Below, piece by piece: positions 29,788-41,222 of a stretch of DNA of 64,000 bases. Below the pieces are notes generated by a model. It had not been told where the DNA came from. It did not search any database and worked only from the letters and a program-made list of their open reading frames with translations. This DNA comes from Neostapfia colusana (Eukaryota > Streptophyta > Magnoliopsida > Poales > Poaceae): the NCBI GenBank assembly GCA_030760725.1, contig JASWHV010000010.1, positions 30,695,760-30,759,759 on the forward strand, written 5' to 3'. Position numbers and translations under genes: made by a program. The first letter of the stretch is position 1. The number at the start of each line of letters is the position of its first letter.

Positions 29788-30094
29788 TGTCGGTACCTGA
29801 GATATGGGTTACCCCCGCGCACAGGGGAAAATGCCTAAGGAACTCGCCCTTCTCCGCAGGGAGAGCTCTGAAGGCGCCACGCGTCCGGCGGGGCCGGACC
29901 TCCCTCTCCTCAGAGGAGAGCTCCAGGCCCGCCATGTGGCATACAGAAGCCGGACCTCCCCCTCCACGGGCGGGTTGTCCGAAGGTGCCACGTATCTGGC
30001 TGGGCCGGACCTCCCTCTCCTCAGAGAGGAGCTCCGGGCCCGCCACATGGCCGACAGAAGCCGAACCTCCCCCTCCGCGGGGTGAGTTCCGAAG
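29788..30094 (+). repeat. E7 5' LTR, left part
   Basis: TGTCGGTACCTGAGATATGG start, first U3 units, then interrupted at TTCCGAAG by E8. Confidence 0.93.
30090..30094. repeat. Target-site duplication of E8, left copy (CGAAG)
   Basis: CGAAG at both edges of E8 (second copy at 45003-45007). Confidence 0.95.
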
Positions 30095-33000
30095 TGACAC
30101 GACCCCATTGGTCCTGTCGAGCCAGGATCACGCTGAGGGGTGCTGCGTTGCACAGCACCGTATAACACACGTCAAAGGTACAAAGCAGAAGCGGAAATTT
30201 TATTACATAAACAAGTTTATGAACATGTTTACATCAAAATAAGTTCAGTCTACACTCGCGGGCGTAGACTAAGCATCAAGTGCACGTTCAGCCCTCGAAC
30301 GTGTCCTTGCTAGCACACACGCACACTAACTCTGCGGCGTGCACGACTCCCACTCGACGGGGTTCCCCTCCTGGGGTTCCGTCTCCTCTTCGGGAGTCCC
30401 TTCCTAATAGAACCCTGCAAAAGCTTCAAACACAAGCAGTGAGCACGAAGGCTCAGCAAGTCTGACCCGTCTCACCTAAACATGGAACTTCTACATGAGG
30501 GTAATGGGTTACATGAGGTAAAAATCAGTTGCAAGGACTCGCCTAATTAGTAGAACCTTACTTTCAAGTTTTAGCAGCAGGTTGTGGAGAACCTTACGCT
30601 AAGGCACATGAAAGAGCCGCAATCAAACAAGAAACACATTTCTCTCATGTACTTTGCCCAAAGTTGAAAAGAACATTAGTTAGCTCTAAGCTACAGCATA
30701 TCATTAACAATCAATGTCCAGCTTTCAATCAGCAACATTTTAACATGTAACTAACCTGTTCTTTCTACGTCACGTTACAGTGAACAAGTGGTACTCACTG
30801 ACCGCGAGGGACGGCGATTATAATCGATTTACACCTGCAGGGTTACCCGAACAACCCGTCATGTACGCCCGTACTCGATGTTGCCTACAACAACCATCAC
30901 GGACGCCGTACGCGACTACATTTCACCCGTCAGCCAAATGTTGAACCGGTCCAATCGTCCCGAGCAAGAGGTCTCTGCACGCGCATCTCAGTGCCGCCAG
31001 CCGATTTACAACTCGAGCTCTCAACCTACCCTCTGAACGACCAGCTATGCCTCAACACCCAGCTACCCGAGTTACAACAGTTTCCCGGTTCCCATATAGC
31101 CGGTAGGTCTTCGGTACTGTTCTAGCTTGTTCAACAGGCCCGCACACGGCTCGGTCCTCAATCGACACAAGTGGAGCTACAGCACACAGGCCACAAAGTC
31201 CTGCTGCCCTTAATCTCCGCTTGGTCTCATTTTCTTGCCATGTGTTTCATGTGCTATTACTACCCGAGTCGAGTGCCTCTAGCCTATGCTCGCGAGTAGT
31301 TCCAACTACTCGACTTGTACCGAATCCTACTCTATCTTAGCAATGCAGTGGCTAACGAGGTTTTCAATTCTAACCCCAACCCATGGTTTTCTTGGCTATG
31401 CAGTTGGGTTTCCAATCAAGACTCTGATGCAAAGAATCACAACAATATTCAAATATGTGCTCAAAACAATAAACACTTGTAAAAAGGTTAATGCAAACCG
31501 GAGCTTGCCTTGCTGCTCTTGGTCGTAGGCTAGCTGTTCCTCCGGAGTAACGAAGTCTAGGACTTCGGGTTCCTCCTCGACCTTAGCGACTACATGATAA
31601 GAGCAATATATGTATCAATTTAAATGCATTTTGTATTGAGTCTGAAGTTGTAAAGTCTATAACCCTTACTAGACAGACTCAATGACTGTGAAACTTTTAC
31701 TGTGGCTGGGTTACAACCTAGATAGAGACTTGGTCAAGTTTTAGTTGCAGCAAGGCTCATTTGAGCCCGCCACAATTAATTATGTCCTTGACCTTAATTG
31801 GGACTCTTAGGGTGTTCTAGGGATTTTCATGAAATGAAACTTGATTTGCTGGAAAGTGCTCAGAAAGCAGAATCCATCAAAATTTGGTTCACTCAATTTG
31901 GAGCCCTCTAGCCAAAGTTATGAGGATTTGAAGTTTGGAAGAATTCTGAAAATTGGGGAAAAGTTTAAACTCTCGGGGCCCCGCGGGGACACGTGTCGAG
32001 CGCGGAGGTGTCCGGCACACCGGAGATACCACACGTGTTGAGCGCGGAGGTTTCCGGCACACCGGAGCTCACAGGGTGTTTGTGCGCCAGCACAGCTAAT
32101 CCCCGGTCACACCCGATCCCGATTTAAATTCTTCAGCCGCTGACACGTGGGCCAGCCGGCTTCGTCTTCCTCCCGCCGTTCTCTAGCGCCCGCACCGCCG
32201 ACCTCGCCGGAGCAGACTTGGGGCTCACCGGCTCACTGCTGCCGGACCTCCCATGGGCTGAAACTCGCCGCCACGGGGTTGTCGACGTCGAGGAACATGT
32301 CGGTGGTGTCAGGTTGGGCTGGGGGTGACCGGAAATAGCTCGGCGACGTGCCGCAGCCTCGGTTGAGGTTCGGCGCCGTCGACCGTGGGTTCTAACCCGC
32401 CAACACCTCGAAGAAACGGTCCTACAGCATCAGTGTACCTCTAGGAAGCTCGACAAGGTGTCAAAAGGGTTCAGGGATGACGGCAAGTTTGTCGGCACCG
32501 TGTGACCGATCGTGCTCACCATGACCGCCCTCGATTGAGCTCGAAATTCGTTACTACTAGATGGTTTTACGCCACGGATGCAGAAAAGAACTTGATCACC
32601 GGCTAGTCCAGCGTCTATGTGCAGGATTTGATGACCTCCGAAAGATCATAGAGCGAGAATTTAAAGAAACCGTACCGGAAGCTCGGTTTACGGTCGCCGG
32701 AGCAAAAACTAGAAATTCTCTTTGGATTCTTCACGGTTTGCTTCCAAACTTGGAGGAGAACAGCACGGTGGTCGCGCGCTCCTGTCGCCTCTCTTGCTGG
32801 ACCGTGAAAACGCCTGTGGAACGCTGTCCACGGGCGCCTGACTCTCGGCTATGGTTGAGTCGCCGCTGTGGCGATCGCTCTTGGACAAAGGATGTTGGAA
32901 CTCGGGGTTTCTGGTGTTGGGGAGGTGAAGTGCGACCTCAGGTGGCTGTCTAGCAGCTCAGGGACGAAGGAGGAGATGGCTTTCCTGGTTTTCCCGATTG

Positions 33001-33877
33001 AGCAGAGAGCTGCGGCGAGAAACAATGCCGCTGCTCGGTTTTTGCCGCGAGAAGATAAAGCCGGCCGACTCCTGCTCAGTGGAGGCGGTGCCGGTCACAT
33101 GGGGGCGCGAGCAAGCCGCCCTGGGCGCCAGCGCGCGGAGAGGGAAGCAGCTGGTGGCGCCGGTAGCTGCTCGGTGGCACAGCCGACATCTGCTCGGTGG
33201 AATTTCCCACCGAGACTCTGACTTTGGTTGCAAGTTTCTCCTTCTTCCCTCTATGACATGTGGGTCCCACCCGGGGTTTTAACCTCTGAAATTTACTCCT
33301 AATCACTGTTGTAAACAGTGAGCCCCATAATACCCCTGGTGATTCAAATTATTCACCCCTGAGCCATTTGAATGGAATAGAATTCAAATTGGGTTTGGTT
33401 TGAGTGAATCTCAGCACAAGTTCAGTTTTGAATTCAAATAATGTTTGAATTCATCCCACTTAGCTCATGTCAAGATCAACTCCAAATGGAGTAAAAATTT
33501 GTGTGTGAGCTCACAAAAATGTGCTGAATAAGAATATGCCTCCCACTTTTAAATTCATAGGATAAAAACAGTTTGAATTTGAATGTGGTTTCAAACTGCC
33601 CTCTTTCTATCTATACCCAAAATGACCTCAAAAAGGTTTTGAATTTGGGTGAAACTTGGCATGGACATCCTTAGCAAAGTGTAGGAGTTTTCATATGTCC
33701 AGCCCATCTATATCACATGTGGGAAATACCACTTTTGCAATATGTGAGCTTGTTTTCTAATGAGCATGTTGATAATTGTTGCATGCTCTTGATTTGTGTT
33801 CATGATCCTTCCTCAAATGAGGTGTGTGGTGTGGTGATGAACACTGCAAATGTGTGTCAAAAACTGAGGCCCTTACA
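30095..33877 (-). repeat. E8 3' LTR (left copy)
   Basis: 3,783 bp; on + TGACACGACC to CCCTTACA. Nearly identical to 41223-45002. Short ORFs inside (e.g. around 32560-32950) are not kept in the same form in the other copy and are not genes. Confidence 0.95.
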
Positions 33878-33893
33878 TTCCTCCCCCCTTAAA
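33878..33893 (-). other. Polypurine tract of E8
   Basis: On the minus strand TTTTAAGGGGGGAGGAA directly precedes the TGTAAGGG start of the 3' LTR; a classic purine run for second-strand priming. Confidence 0.85.
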
Positions 33894-34629
33894 AGAATCT
33901 CGTCCCGAGATTATAAGGTGAAAATGAGAGAGAGGACGGTGGAAAATTACCGGATATGCGACGTGAAAAATTAGGGTAGCTAGTGCGAAGGAATTCTTCG
34001 CTCTCCCATGTCGCTTCGTCCCTGGAGTGATTACTCCATAGAACCTTGTAGAACCATAACGTACGGTTGCGTGTGGTTCGGGCCTTTTCATCAATAATCT
34101 GCACCGGTTCCTCCCGATAGGTGAGATCCGGTTGCAGTTCTTCAATGTCTTCCAGCTGAACGGTAGTTGATAGCTTGAGACACTTCCTCAGCTGGGAAAT
34201 GTGAAAGACATTGTGCACACCGGAAAGTGCTTCTGGTAATGTCAGCCGGTATGCCACTGACCCACATCTTTCAGTAATCTGGAATGGACCGATGAATCGG
34301 GGTGCCAACTTTCCCCTCACCCCAAAAATGTTTACGCCCTTCATTGGAGACACCCATAGGTATACGTGATCTCCAACTTCGAATTGTAATGGGCGCCTTC
34401 TCCGGTCCGCATATTGTTTCTGACAGGATTGAGCGGCTTTTAGGTTCGCTTGAATCAGTCGAACCTTTTCTTCCGCGTTGTTGACGAGGTCAATCTCGAA
34501 GGTAACCCTTTCGCCAGACTCACACCAGTTCAATGGTGTGCGGCATTTCCGCCCGTATAGCGCCTCGTAAGGTGCCATCTTGATGCTGGCTTGGTACCCA
34601 TTATTGTACAAGAACTCAGCTAACGGCAA
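33889..34629 (-). pseudogene. E8 integrase C-terminus with GPY/F module and chromodomain
   Basis: 246 codons continuing pol after a one-base frameshift. It has the end of the integrase core (YNNGYQASIKMAPYEALYG), the GPY/F module (GPFQITERCG) and a chromodomain (KVLWSNHS, EATWE). Chromodomains direct insertion to marked heterochromatin in known chromoviruses. It ends with a hydrophobic tail just before the polypurine tract, overlapping it by a few bases. Confidence 0.85.
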
Positions 34630-34633
34630 GTGA

Positions 34634-37081
34634 TCATCCCAATTTCTTGCCGTGGTTGATAGCGCAAGCTCGTAACATGTCTTCTAAGATTTGATTTACC
34701 CGCTCTGTTTGCCCATCCGTCTGCGGGTGGTATGCTGAACTACGGATCAGCTTCGTCCCCAAGGCAGCGTGCAGCTGCTCCCAGAAACGGGACACAAATA
34801 AAGTGCCCCGATCCGATATGATAGTATGGGGTACGCCGTACAAGCATAGGATCCGTGAGATGTACAGTTCAGTGTACTTCTTGGCGTTGTAGTTGGTGTT
34901 GACCGGGATGAAATGGGCAACTTTGGTGAGCCGATCGACGATCACCCACACAGAATCATGTTTCTGCAAGGTGATGGGTAAACCGACGATGAAGTCCATG
35001 CTCACGTCCTCCCACTTCCAGGCAGGAATGCACAGTGGTCGCAGCAGTCCCGGTTTCCGCATGTGGTCTGCCTTCACCCTTCGACATGTATCACACTCGG
35101 ACACGTATTTTGCAGTCTCACTCTTCATCCGTGTCCACCAAAACTTGCTTTTGAGTTCTTGATACATTTTGTTGCTGCTGGGGTGAATAGAAAACTTTGA
35201 CAAGTGAGCCTCATCAAAGATTTTCTTCCGTAACTCCGGGTTTCGGGGTACGACGATCCGGTCCTTGAACCATAGGACGCCGTCTCCGTCCTTCCGGAAA
35301 CATTTCAACACCCCACTGTCTACACGTCTCTGTAAATGTGACATGCCCTTTTCATTCTTCTGGGCTGCCGCTATCTCTTCACGGATGGTGGGGATGAAAG
35401 CTAGGTTGTAGAGAGCTCCGTGTGGAATCACATGTAGTGGTGGTTCGCTCTCTTCCAACGGTGTGATGGTCAGAGTATTGACGTGTGACTTGCGGCTCAG
35501 CGCATCTGCCACTACGTTTGCTTTGCCCGGATGATAATGGATCTCTATCTCGTAATCCTTTATCAGTTCTAACCATCTTCGCTGCCTCATGCTCAGCTCC
35601 TTCTGAGTGAATATGTACTTGAGGCTTTTATGGTCAGTATATAGATGTACGAGGTTACCGAGTAGGTAGTGCCTCCACATCTTTAGTGCAAGTACCACGG
35701 CAGCGAGCTCCAAGTCGTGAGTTGGATAATTTTGCTCATGGTTGCTAAGCTGCCGTGATCCATACGCGACCACTCTTCGGTCTTGCATCAGCACACATCC
35801 GAGCCCAATGCCGGATGCATCGCAGTACACATCGAACGGTTTTGTTGTGTCTGGCTGCGCCAAAACCGGTGCTGATGTCAGGTGCTTGACTAAAGCCTTG
35901 AATGCTGCTTCGCATGGTGGACTCCAAACATATTTGGTAGCCTTCTTTAGCAGCTCTGTCATTGGCTTGGCAATTTTTGAGAAGTTCAGAATGAACCTCC
36001 GATAATATCCCGCGAGTCCGAGGAAACTCCGTACCTCGTGAACAGTTCTTAGGGATTTCCAATTCAGCACTTGAGTGATCTTGCTCGGGTCCACAGCGAT
36101 ACCCTCCGCTGAGATGATATGCCCGAGGAAAGGCACTTGCGATATCAAAAACTCGCATTTGCTGAATTTCGCGTATAACTTGTGGTCCCGCAGCCGTTGC
36201 AAGACTATCCGCAGATGCTTCTTGTGATCTTCCTCCGACTTGGAATATACCAGGATGTCGTCGATGAAGACCACGACAAACTTGTCCAGCTCTGGCATGA
36301 ACATCGAGTTCATTAAGTACATGAAGTGAGCTGGAGCATTGGTGAGGCCGAAGGACGTGACCAGGTACTCATAAAGTCCGTACCTCGTCGAGAAAGCCGT
36401 CTTCGGAATGTCCTCAGCCCTTATCTTAATATGATGGTACCCGGATCTTAAGTCCATCTTGGAAAAGATCTTTGCTTCGACCAACTGATCAAACAACATG
36501 TCGATCCGTGGCAACGGGTACTTGTTCTTGATGGTTACGGCATTTAATGGACGATAGTCCATGCAAAGCCGTAACGTCTCATCCTTCTTCTTGACAAATA
36601 ATGCCGCACAACCCCATGGCGAGGAGCTCGGCCTAATAAAACCCTTCTCTAGAAGGTCCGTGAGCTGAGTCTTCAGTTCAGCCATCTCCTTGGGCGCCAT
36701 CTTGTACGGCCTTCGGGATATTGGCATGGTTCCTGGTGCAAGTTCAATCTTGAACTCCACCTCTCTATCAGGCGGCATCCCCAGCAAATCGTCCGGGAAT
36801 ACATCAGGGAACTCTCGGACCACCGGAATATCTTCCAATCTGATGGTTGTGGCTTGATAGACACATGGAAGTTTTATTTCTGGACTGTCCAGAAATAACG
36901 AGTGAGACTCGTGCACTTCTGAGTTCAGGTGCACAACTCGGAGGACAGTGTCTAAAACAGCGCCGTGGCGGGTTAACCACGACATCCCTAAGATGACATC
37001 GACCTTTTGTCCCTCTAAGATTATGAGAGACGTAGGGTAGACTCTACCCTCTAAGCACAATGGTTCTTTTGGGACCATCAT
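34634..37081 (-). pseudogene. E8 pol: protease C-part, RT, RNase H, integrase
   Basis: 815 codons open. Protease remainder (VILGMSWL), RT with MDYRPLN and FIDDILVYS at the active site, RNase H with YCDASG, YTDHKSL and ADALSR, integrase HHCC zinc region (SIHPSSNK, CDTCRR) and the DDE residues in SMDF, ISDRG and TERVN. All catalytic motifs look typical. Upstream it is separated from gag-protease by one in-frame TAA (37088-37090). Downstream an extra T near 34645 shifts the frame into TGA at 34634-34636. These two lesions are the only visible breaks. Confidence 0.9.
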
Positions 37082-37087
37082 GCTTGC

Positions 37088-38509
37088 TTAGATTTTCCCA
37101 CCCGGTGAACAGATCACACAAGGACTATCGGTGGGTAGTATTTGCAAGCTATATTTATCAATGAAAGCTTGGCTAATGAAGCTATGCGTGGCGCCTGAAT
37201 CAAATAGTACTAATGCGGGATGCTGGTGGAGTTGGAACATACCCGCAAGGATTGGCTCGCCCTCCGGCACGTCCTCAATGGCAAGCTGGTGGACGGTGCC
37301 GGGCCTAGGGTTTGCCCGCCATGCATTAGTAGGGTTCCGGGGTTGGTTCCTCCCCGGAAACTGTGGTACCACCCCGCCGCCTTGCCTCTCTGGGCAACTG
37401 CTCGCGAAGTGTCCTGGACGACCACACTTGTAACATGTGGCCGCGGCTGGTGGAGTGCTCGGTGGACGAAAGCCCGGCATGCGTTGTTGAGGTGCAAACG
37501 CACGCGGCATCGTCCGCTGCTGCTGTTGTTGTTGCGGTGGTACTGGCAGTGCCGGCCTGAATGCCGGTGAAGAGTACGGCCGACTGTGGAACGGCATCGA
37601 CCGCTGTGGTGACTGCCACCGTGAACCTGATGGTGGGCGATTCACCATCCGAAACTTCTGAGAAGGACCGCCTCCTTCTCCGCTGCTCTGCGGCGCGCTT
37701 TGCTTTCGCTCTGCTGCCGCCAACTCCTTGCCGGAGTCCTCCTGAACAATCACAGCATCAATGATGTCGTTGAGGCTGCCGCGATTGAACATCGCCGACT
37801 TGTCCTTCAGGAGCGGGTTAAGCCCCTGGTAAAAATGGTCCCGCCGCTTCTCGTCGGTATCAGCATGATACGACGCATATAGCGCGAGATCGTTAAACGC
37901 CCTGGAGTATTCCAGCGCATTCCGGCTCCCTTGTTGCAGGTGTAAGAACTCCTGCGTCTTCCTCTTCATCAGACCTGGCGGTATATGATAGGCCCTGAAG
38001 GCCGTCCGGAACTCCGCCCAGGTCATTACTCGGTCGGTGGGCTGTGAAGCACAGAAGTTGGCCCACCACGCGCTTGCGGATCCGTGGAGCTGCTGGACCG
38101 TGAACTGAGTCTTACGCTGCTCGCTGACATGGAGCAGCCCGAACTTCATCTCTATGGCGCGGAGCCAGTTGTCCGCGTCAAGTGGTTCGTCCGCCCTTGA
38201 GAATACAGGGGGATGAGTCGCCAGGAAGTCGGAGTAGGAGCTCTGTTGGCGCTCCTCACGATCTTGACATCTCTCTGGGCGAGACGTATTGGCGATGAGA
38301 GTCTGCAGCAACTCCGTGTGCTGCTGATGCGAGCCCGCCATTGCCGCGACGATGTCGGCCAATGTAACCGTTGGCAGTGGCGGTGGCGGTGTTTGCTGTT
38401 GCTGTTGCTGCTTCTGTTGTTGTCCCGAGGAGTCCTCAGGAGGTGGTTGGGAGGTCTCTCCCCCTTGACTGGTACCCCCAACGTCAGTGTTGGCACGAGT
38501 ACGCGTCAT
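37088..38509 (-). pseudogene. E8 gag and protease N-part
   Basis: Start chosen at the ATG giving MTRTRAN (38509), typical of grass gag proteins; an upstream ATG at 38539 adds 10 residues. A Gln/Pro-rich segment (a run of Gln, then PPPPLP) is followed by the Retrotrans_gag domain (about residues 85-250: FGLLHVSEQRKTQF, EFLHLQQG), a Pro/Gln-rich linker, the CCHC knuckle CYKCGRPGHFASSC, and the protease active site LFDSGATHSFI. The frame ends in TAA at 37088-37090 inside the protease. The next codon is in the same frame as pol, so a single stop codon divides the polyprotein. Confidence 0.88.
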
Positions 38510-38781
38510 TCTGAAATTCAAAACAGCAGCAATTAGCACATGTCTTACTTAAAATTCCATAAGCAACAGTAGGTATTGAAGTGACACATGATTGATTTGC
38601 ACAACATTCACATATATTGATAAAGCAGAAACTTTATACAAGATACATTATTCTTGGATCTCCAAGAAGTCGTGCTCATGTCGTCACTACCTATACATAC
38701 ACTACTGTCTACACGACATGTCACCGATTACAAAAGTTGGGTTACACTACCCTGGCTGCCCTACATGGCAACTGTAACCCC

Positions 38782-39725
38782 CTACTCGGAGTAGAACTCG
38801 ACCTCCTGCGGGTCGTCCTCCTCCGGTACCTCTGCTGGTGGCTCTGGATCTACCACCTCTTCCCCCATTCCGGGTTCTCCCATTGCTGGAAGACCCAAGA
38901 CCACCGGTACGCATAACACCGGAGGTACGAGGTCCTGCAATGCATGCACCTCGTCCATAGCCTGGTTGTAGTCCTCTTCCCAGCCTTGTCCTTCTCAATA
39001 GCGTCGTCCCGCTCTTGAGCAAGGTCCTCATTCTGCTGGGTTAGGGTCTGCATCAGCTCTTGCAACGCCGCGATGTCAACACGTCTCTTCTTCTTTGCCT
39101 TCTTCAGACGACACAACTGATTGTGTTGTTCATTCAATCGCTTGATCGTCGGAAGAAGCACATTGCACAGTGCGCTGTGGGCACTCTCGAAATGGTCTCC
39201 ACGGTTCGTGCTCTATTTGAGCTTTGTGGCGAGATGCTCCTTATGAACAGCTTGGCTGTCCATCACGGCGTTTCCCGCCCTCATCTGGAGGCTGAGATTT
39301 GCCTCCACGGGGTTGTACCTTGGGCAACTTGGATCCGTTGCTTCCAGGTACCTCTCTTCCCACACATGCTGAGCCCGTCCCTCCACCGGAACGAGTGCGT
39401 ATGGAGTGCCCCCCATAGCCTGCACGTGTAGTTGGCAGAAACGTGACATAGTGTCATGGGCTGCCACTTGCCATATTCCTCCCGGTTGTCTTCCTCTCAC
39501 CGTGACGGTGAATGGCACCCAACCGGGTGGCATAGGTCCTGCAGGGACTTCGACATGGATTATCCACGTCTTGTTCCCCTCTTCGCCTTCTTCCTTGGCG
39601 AAGTACTGTGGCATCTGATTGTACCCGAAATATTGGAGCATTTGCCACAATGCTTCCGGGTAGCCGCTACGGTCAGAACAGTGGGAAACCACCCACCCGT
39701 TCTCCAACTGTATATCTGCTTCCAT
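38782..39725 (-). pseudogene. Extra ORF of E8 between leader and gag, unrecognised
   Basis: About 315 codons from ATG 39725 to a stop at 38782-38784, with one in-frame TAG (39213-39215) and one frameshift near 38960. The first about 100 residues are compact and rich in aromatic residues (GYPEALW, YFGYNQMPQYF, WIIHVEVPAG, WQVAAHDT), loosely like a double-stranded-RNA-binding fold. The middle contains Trp/Pro motifs. The later part is a coiled coil (LNEQHNQL, LQELMQTL), and the C-terminus is acidic (EEDDPQEVEFYSE). Such leader ORFs occur in some large grass elements and may be captured host sequence. I cannot name it. Confidence 0.55.
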
Positions 39726-41206
39726 TTGTAAAAATATATTTGAGAATTGTCAAATATTTATTTAAACAGTAAACCTCTGAGTTATAACATAAAACATGTT
39801 ATTGAACCCATAAAACTTGGAAACATAGTTCAAATTTTAAACAAATTTGACTGCTGATCTGCTGTTCCCATGACAGCCCTGATCAGTTTCCATTTCAACC
39901 TGATTTAGGCCATGTTAAAGAAAAACTAATTCTGGAGCTCACAATCAAAGTGAAAGCTAACTTCAATAGCTATCCATAAAGTATTTGCTTGGCCTAAGAT
40001 CTGTCCTGGTTCAAAAGTTATGAGATGTCAAAGTTGACAGAATTTCTGGAAACAATTGGACAGCATCTCCCTGCCTTAGGTACTGATTTGATCCAAGAAT
40101 CCCCGTTACTTCTGTTCCTAATCTGACAAAACTTTCTGTTACAAAGATGTAACCCATCTCATAAGATTTTCAGAACTACCTCATTTTCTATTTTTGGATT
40201 TTTATGCAGGAAGTTATGCTAAATTTACAGAGAGTCTACAGAGAGTCTTTACTCTGTCCTGTTTTCTGGACAGTTTCAACTCTACTGCATTTTTCGAGTG
40301 GTTAAGTGATGAAACAGCTCTGGAACTCCACAGAAAAGTTGTAAATCTCTTCCAAAGATTTCCAGAAATGTATAATATGACCCCAAACTCGAAAGAACTC
40401 AACCCCTAACCTCTGATTAACTTCAGCCTTGATTCAGCTGAAAACAGAGTGCTCTGTCCTTAACAACCTATAAGTTGAAAACTTGTTAACTTTGAATATC
40501 CTGTTCAAGGGAAGGAGTTACATCAAGTTTTACTACTTTGGATCAAAACTTTCAAGTTTTAAATGAATTTGTTCATTTAGATGGGTGTGACGTCGATGCG
40601 TCACAAGATTATGTCGGTACTACATCCTCACAAAGAAAAACCTATACCGGACTTAGCCGGCTTCGTTATTTCAGTGGCACTAAACGTCACTCGCACACAG
40701 ATGCTACACGTCTATCGTTTCGTGGTCAGGCTACCTGCAGAAACTCAAACAATCATCAGACTCGGCTGCACACCGAGCCCGGAATCCATACAGTTCGTAC
40801 ACCCGGCCGTCATCACTCGCCCGGATGTTCTCAAGCCAAACACGCCTTGAGTTACGTGTTCACGTTTCAGACCACGTGACGGGGTCTCCCATGTTGCACC
40901 ACGCACGCCAGGGACAGACGTTGCTCGAATACCCCAAACGACATGAAGAGTCGTAGAGGATACTAAAGCGGGTCGGGTTACCTGCCACCCGTGGGGCTCC
41001 ACCCTTCAGCTTGTGCGCACTGGTGGACAGCGCTTACGTGCACCCACCAAGACATGAACGTTCCAAGATACACGATTTTCCGACATAACAAATAGGTTAA
41101 TATGCCACTTTCTATATGCTAATAACATCCTTATACGGGCTACTAACTCGTTCCTCACTGGATTTTTGAAAAAGAAGACCTTTGTACTGTGTTAAACCTC
41201 AAGCGA
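39726..41206 (-). other. Leader of E8
   Basis: About 1.5 kb between primer site and the extra ORF. AT-rich in 39726-40580, more GC-rich towards the LTR. No convincing gene; short ORFs lack family features. Confidence 0.6.
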
Positions 41207-41218
41207 GCTCTGATACCA
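41207..41218 (-). other. Primer binding site of E8 (initiator tRNA-Met)
   Basis: TGGTATCAGAGC on the minus strand, four bases inside the 5' LTR edge; complementary to the 3' end of plant initiator tRNA-Met. Confidence 0.95.
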
Positions 41219-41222
41219 GCGC

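Noticed and set aside
30095..33877. Short ORFs in the E8 LTRs (for example 32561-32953, and its counterpart in the right copy)
   Set aside because: They differ in start and end between two nearly identical LTRs and have no domain signal.
40194..40409. Small ORF of 71 codons in the leader of E8
   Set aside because: AT-rich, on the strand opposite to the element, with no motif or conservation to support it.
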